From: an uncultured Clostridia bacterium | Lineage (GTDB): Bacteria; Bacillota; Clostridia; Oscillospirales; Acutalibacteraceae | DNA: 8,543 bases | NCBI GenBank assembly: GCA_937912045.1 | Contig: CALDPI010000307.1 | Coordinates: forward strand, 1 to 8,543 | Reading direction: 5' to 3' | Shown: piece by piece, positions 6,623-8,543 of the stretch | Numbering within the stretch: position 1 is the first letter of the stretch | Layout: each line of letters begins with the position of its first letter | Notes under the pieces: generated by a model | Databases searched by the model: none | Told to the model about the DNA's origin: nothing | The model's input: only the letters and a program-made list of their open reading frames with translations | Program-made: the position numbers and the translations under genes

Positions 6623-6853
6623 TGCGTGATACTCCAAGCTGAGTATCACGCAACTCTATTCGCCTACGGCGAGTTCTATTGCTACGCAGTGTTATTCGGC
6701 TTACGCCGAGTGATATTTGCTTCGCAAGTTTAGGGGCGAATAGAATATCACTGAAGCCGCAAGGCTTCAATATCACTTTCTTTTGGAAATATCTCGCCAC
6801 AGGCGAGGTTTTTTCAAAAGAAAATATCACGCTGACTTTAGTCAGCATATCAC
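6623..6853. repeat. Mosaic hairpin array with ATATCAC spacers, non-coding
   Basis: About 230 bp is built almost wholly from short inverted repeats. A perfect 12-bp stem comes first (6623-6634 with 6641-6652, loop CAAGCT). A 10-bp long-range pairing (TCTATTCGCC 6655-6664 with GGCGAATAGA 6735-6744) encloses small hairpins: CGCC-TAC-GGCG (6661-6671), TCGGC-TTAC-GCCGA (6696-6709) and TTGC-TTC-GCAA (6717-6727). Then follow TGAAGCC-GCAA-GGCTTCA (6752-6769), CTCGCC-ACA-GGCGAG (6793-6807) inside a second 9-bp stem (6777-6785 with 6815-6823), and GCTGAC-TTTA-GTCAGC (6831-6846). The heptamer ATATCAC separates units at 6745, 6770, 6824 and 6847, and appears inverted as GTGATAT at 6710. No long open frame with a ribosome binding site runs through it. 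It begins 20 bp after the second NagB-like gene, so it probably lies in that mRNA's 3' end. It may be a dispersed palindromic repeat. Confidence 0.72.
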
Positions 6854-6865
6854 TTACAGACAAAA

Positions 6866-6907
6866 AGAAAGAGAAGACTCGTAATTAAAACGAATCTTCT
6901 CTTTTTC
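6866..6907. terminator. Long intrinsic terminator hairpin between the NagB-like operon and lysS
   Basis: AAAGAGAAGA-C-TCG (6868-6881) pairs with CGA-A-TCTTCTCTTT (6891-6904) with one C/A mismatch and a 9-nt loop. The stem is about 14 bp and is extended by further A-T pairs. A T-tract ends the plus-strand transcript and an A-rich tract gives T-rich sequence on the minus strand. It can therefore stop both the NagB-like operon and the converging lysS transcript. Confidence 0.72.
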
Positions 6908-6919
6908 TGCTTCTGTGGG

Positions 6920-6959
6920 TTTGGGCTACCGCCCAAGTGTATTTGTACATACAAATGCG
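6920..6959. repeat. Two adjacent hairpins in the lysS 3' region
   Basis: TTGGGC-TACC-GCCCAA (6921-6936) is followed at once by ATTTGT-ACAT-ACAAAT (6941-6956), the latter extended by GT and GC pairs to about 8-9 bp. Neither is followed by a T-run, so they are not terminators. The rest of 6960-7058 contains no gene that I can support. These hairpins may be a second dispersed repeat or a structured 3' end of the lysS transcript. Confidence 0.5.
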
Positions 6960-7020
6960 ATGCTGGTTCTTAACAAGGATTAAATGAAATTTCAAATTCT
7001 CCGTTAAGGACATCACGCTT

Positions 7021-7043
7021 AAGCAGAGTGCTTTTTGTTTTTT
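7021..7043 (+). terminator. Weak terminator-like hairpin, plus strand
   Basis: AAGCA (7021-7025) and TGCTT (7029-7033) form a 5-bp stem with a 3-nt loop, followed by a T-rich run through 7043. It could act as a backup stop for rightward transcription heading into lysS. The short, partly AT stem makes this uncertain. Confidence 0.3.
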
Positions 7044-7058
7044 ACATAAGTGTGTTTT

Positions 7059-8543
7059 TTAATCCAACGGCTTCATTGTGGGGAAGAGGATAACTTCACG
7101 GATTGTATCGGAATTGGTGAGGAGCATAACGGCTCTGTCAATACCGATTCCCATTCCGCCTGTGGGGGGCATACCGTATTCCATAGCGGTGAGGAAATCC
7201 TCGTCAAGCATCTCGGCCTCGTCGTCGCCGCGCTCGCGCAGCTCAAGCTGTTTTAAGAAACGCTCGCGCTGAACGATGGGGTCGTTAAGCTCGGAATATG
7301 CATTTGCAAGCTCACTGTGGCATACAAAAAGCTCAAAGCGCTCGGTAAGGCGCGGGTCGGAGGGAGAAGCCTTGGTGAGCGGCGAAACCTCAACGGGATA
7401 CATTGTGATAAAGGTCGGCTGAATGAGCTTTTCCTCAACCCTTTGGTCAAAGCAGGCATAAAGTGCGTTACCCCAGGTCTTGTCGGCGGTATCTGCGAGC
7501 TCAACACCGATTTTTTCTGCAGCGGCAACCGCCTCTGCATCGTCGGTTATGGCGCCGAAGTCAATACCGACGTATTCCTTAACTGCGTCAACCATTGTCA
7601 GTCTGCGCCAGCCGGGTGTCAGGTCGATTTTTTCGCCCAGCCATTCAACCTCATAAGTGCCGAGAATTTCCTTTGCGGCACCCGAGATGATTCCCTCGGC
7701 AATGTCCATCATATCGTGGAAGTCGGCATAAGCCTCATAAAGCTCAACCGTTGTGAATTCGGGGTTGTGCTTGGGGTCCATACCCTCGTTTCTGAAGATG
7801 CGGCCGATTTCATACACCCGGTCCATACCGCCAACGATAAGGCGCTTAAGCGGCAGCTCGGTTGCGATGCGCATATACATCGGAATGTTGAGCGTGTTGT
7901 GGTGTGTGATGAACGGACGTGCGGCGGCACCGCCGACGATGGTGTTGAGCACAGGTGTCTCAACCTCAATATAGTTACGCTCATCAAGGTAACGGCGCAT
8001 AAATTTAATAAACTGTGCGCGGATGATGAAATTGCGCTTGACATTCGGGTTCATAATAAGGTCAACGTATCTCTGGCGGAAACGCAGGTCGTTATTAGTA
8101 AGACCGTGGAATTTTTCGGGCAGGGGGAGGAGCGATTTTGACAAAAGCTCAATACTCTCCACGTGTACCGAAATTTCACCCGTCTGTGTCTTGAAAACAA
8201 AGCCTGTGACACCAACGATGTCGCCAATGTCAAACTTTTTAAATGCGGCATACTCGTCAAGACCAATATCGTCGCGGCGAACGTAAAGCTGAATGGAACC
8301 AGTCGTGTCCTGAACACTGGCGAAGCTTGCCTTACCCATAACGCGTTTGCTCATCATTCTGCCGGCAATTTTAACGGTTTTACCGTCAAAGCCCTCGAAA
8401 TCCGCTTTTATGTCAGCAGCATATGCGTTAAAGTCAAAGCTGGTCTTTTCATAGGGGTTTTTGCCCTCTGCTATGAGTGCCGCAAGTTTATCACGACGCA
8501 CCTGTAAAAGTTCGCTTAAGTCCTGTACTGTGTTGTTGTTTTC
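7059..8543 (-). CDS. lysS: Lysyl-tRNA synthetase, class II (5' end beyond right edge)
   Basis: LysS attaches lysine to tRNA-Lys with ATP in the cytoplasm. The open frame continues unbroken to the window edge, giving 494 visible residues beginning ENNNTVQDLSELLQVRRDKL. The GTG at 8499-8501 is an internal Val codon, not the start. An N-terminal OB-fold anticodon-binding domain spans about 55-140 (IAGRMMSKRVMGKASFASVQ). The class II catalytic core has the motif 1 region near FIIRAQFIKFMRRYL (172-186), motif 2 RIFRNEGMDPKHNPEFT (248-264) and motif 3 GIGIDRAVMLL (465-475). Members are typically about 490-510 residues, so only a few to a dozen codons are missing. Nothing in the sequence suggests a second function. 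The gene converges with the NagB-like operon across a 455-bp non-coding stretch. Confidence 0.98.
   Translation of the reverse strand, partial: ENNNTVQDLSELLQVRRDKLAALIAEGKNPYEKTSFDFNAYAADIKADFEGFDGKTVKIAGRMMSKRVMGKASFASVQDTTGSIQLYVRRDDIGLDEYAAFKKFDIGDIVGVTGFVFKTQTGEISVHVESIELLSKSLLPLPEKFHGLTNNDLRFRQRYVDLIMNPNVKRNFIIRAQFIKFMRRYLDERNYIEVETPVLNTIVGGAAARPFITHHNTLNIPMYMRIATELPLKRLIVGGMDRVYEIGRIFRNEGMDPKHNPEFTTVELYEAYADFHDMMDIAEGIISGAAKEILGTYEVEWLGEKIDLTPGWRRLTMVDAVKEYVGIDFGAITDDAEAVAAAEKIGVELADTADKTWGNALYACFDQRVEEKLIQPTFITMYPVEVSPLTKASPSDPRLTERFELFVCHSELANAYSELNDPIVQRERFLKQLELRERGDDEAEMLDEDFLTAMEYGMPPTGGMGIGIDRAVMLLTNSDTIREVILFPTMKPLD

Noticed and set aside
6623..6853. The hairpin array as a CRISPR or an integron attachment array.
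   Set aside because: Repeats are only 7 bp and the units between them are palindromes of uneven length, with no cas or integrase gene nearby.
6885..7013. A 42-codon open frame on the minus strand in the lysS 3' region.
   Set aside because: No ribosome binding site precedes its ATG, and the frame is made of the two hairpins and one arm of the terminator. The residue make-up follows from those repeats. The neighbouring short frame ending in EFEISFNPC also lacks a usable start.
7317..8141. A long plus-strand open frame of about 274 codons inside lysS.
   Set aside because: It is antisense to a highly conserved gene, has no ribosome binding site and resembles no family; it reflects codon bias of lysS.
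8499..8501. GTG as the start codon of lysS.
   Set aside because: The frame stays open for 14 more codons to the window edge, and the upstream residues (VQDLSELLQ) look like the normal LysS N-terminus.

Overview
The window reads as chromosomal DNA of a low-to-moderate-GC Firmicute, most likely an uncultured gut clostridium (Oscillospirales/Lachnospirales-like). This is inferred from the A+T-rich intergenic regions with sigma-A-type promoters, the GAGGTG/AAGGAGG ribosome binding sites, the bidirectional intrinsic terminators and the gene families present. No phage, plasmid, insertion sequence, tRNA, rRNA or CRISPR signal is visible.

Layout from left to right. (1) 1-142, minus: the first 47 codons of a sn-glycerol-1-phosphate dehydrogenase-like gene with a TTG start. 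(2) 143-292: overlapping divergent promoters and a terminator-like hairpin in the leader of the next gene. (3) 293-1045, plus: a DeoR-family sugar-sensing repressor, ending in a terminator shared with the converging trxB. (4) 3347-1078, minus: a membrane-anchored alpha/beta hydrolase, thioredoxin (trxA) and thioredoxin reductase (trxB). The last two form a complete NADPH-dependent disulfide-reducing pair with their own likely promoter. (5) 4463-3430, minus: a PHP-domain metal-dependent phosphoesterase gene, broken by a -1 frame change late in the gene. (6) 4682-6603, plus: a tandem pair of NagB-fold (glucosamine-6-phosphate deaminase-like) proteins, transcribed divergently from the PHP gene. 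The first copy has lost the residues expected at the active site. (7) 6604-7058: a non-coding stretch with an unusual array of hairpins separated by ATATCAC heptamers, then a long terminator hairpin and two more hairpins. (8) 8543-7059, minus: lysyl-tRNA synthetase (lysS), nearly complete but cut by the right edge.

The points most worth a second look are the asymmetric NagB-like pair (one copy with part of the catalytic set, one without it), the hairpin/ATATCAC mosaic element behind it, and the PHP gene. The PHP frameshift can be explained by loss of exactly 16 nt between two 10-nt direct repeats. The rest is ordinary housekeeping content.
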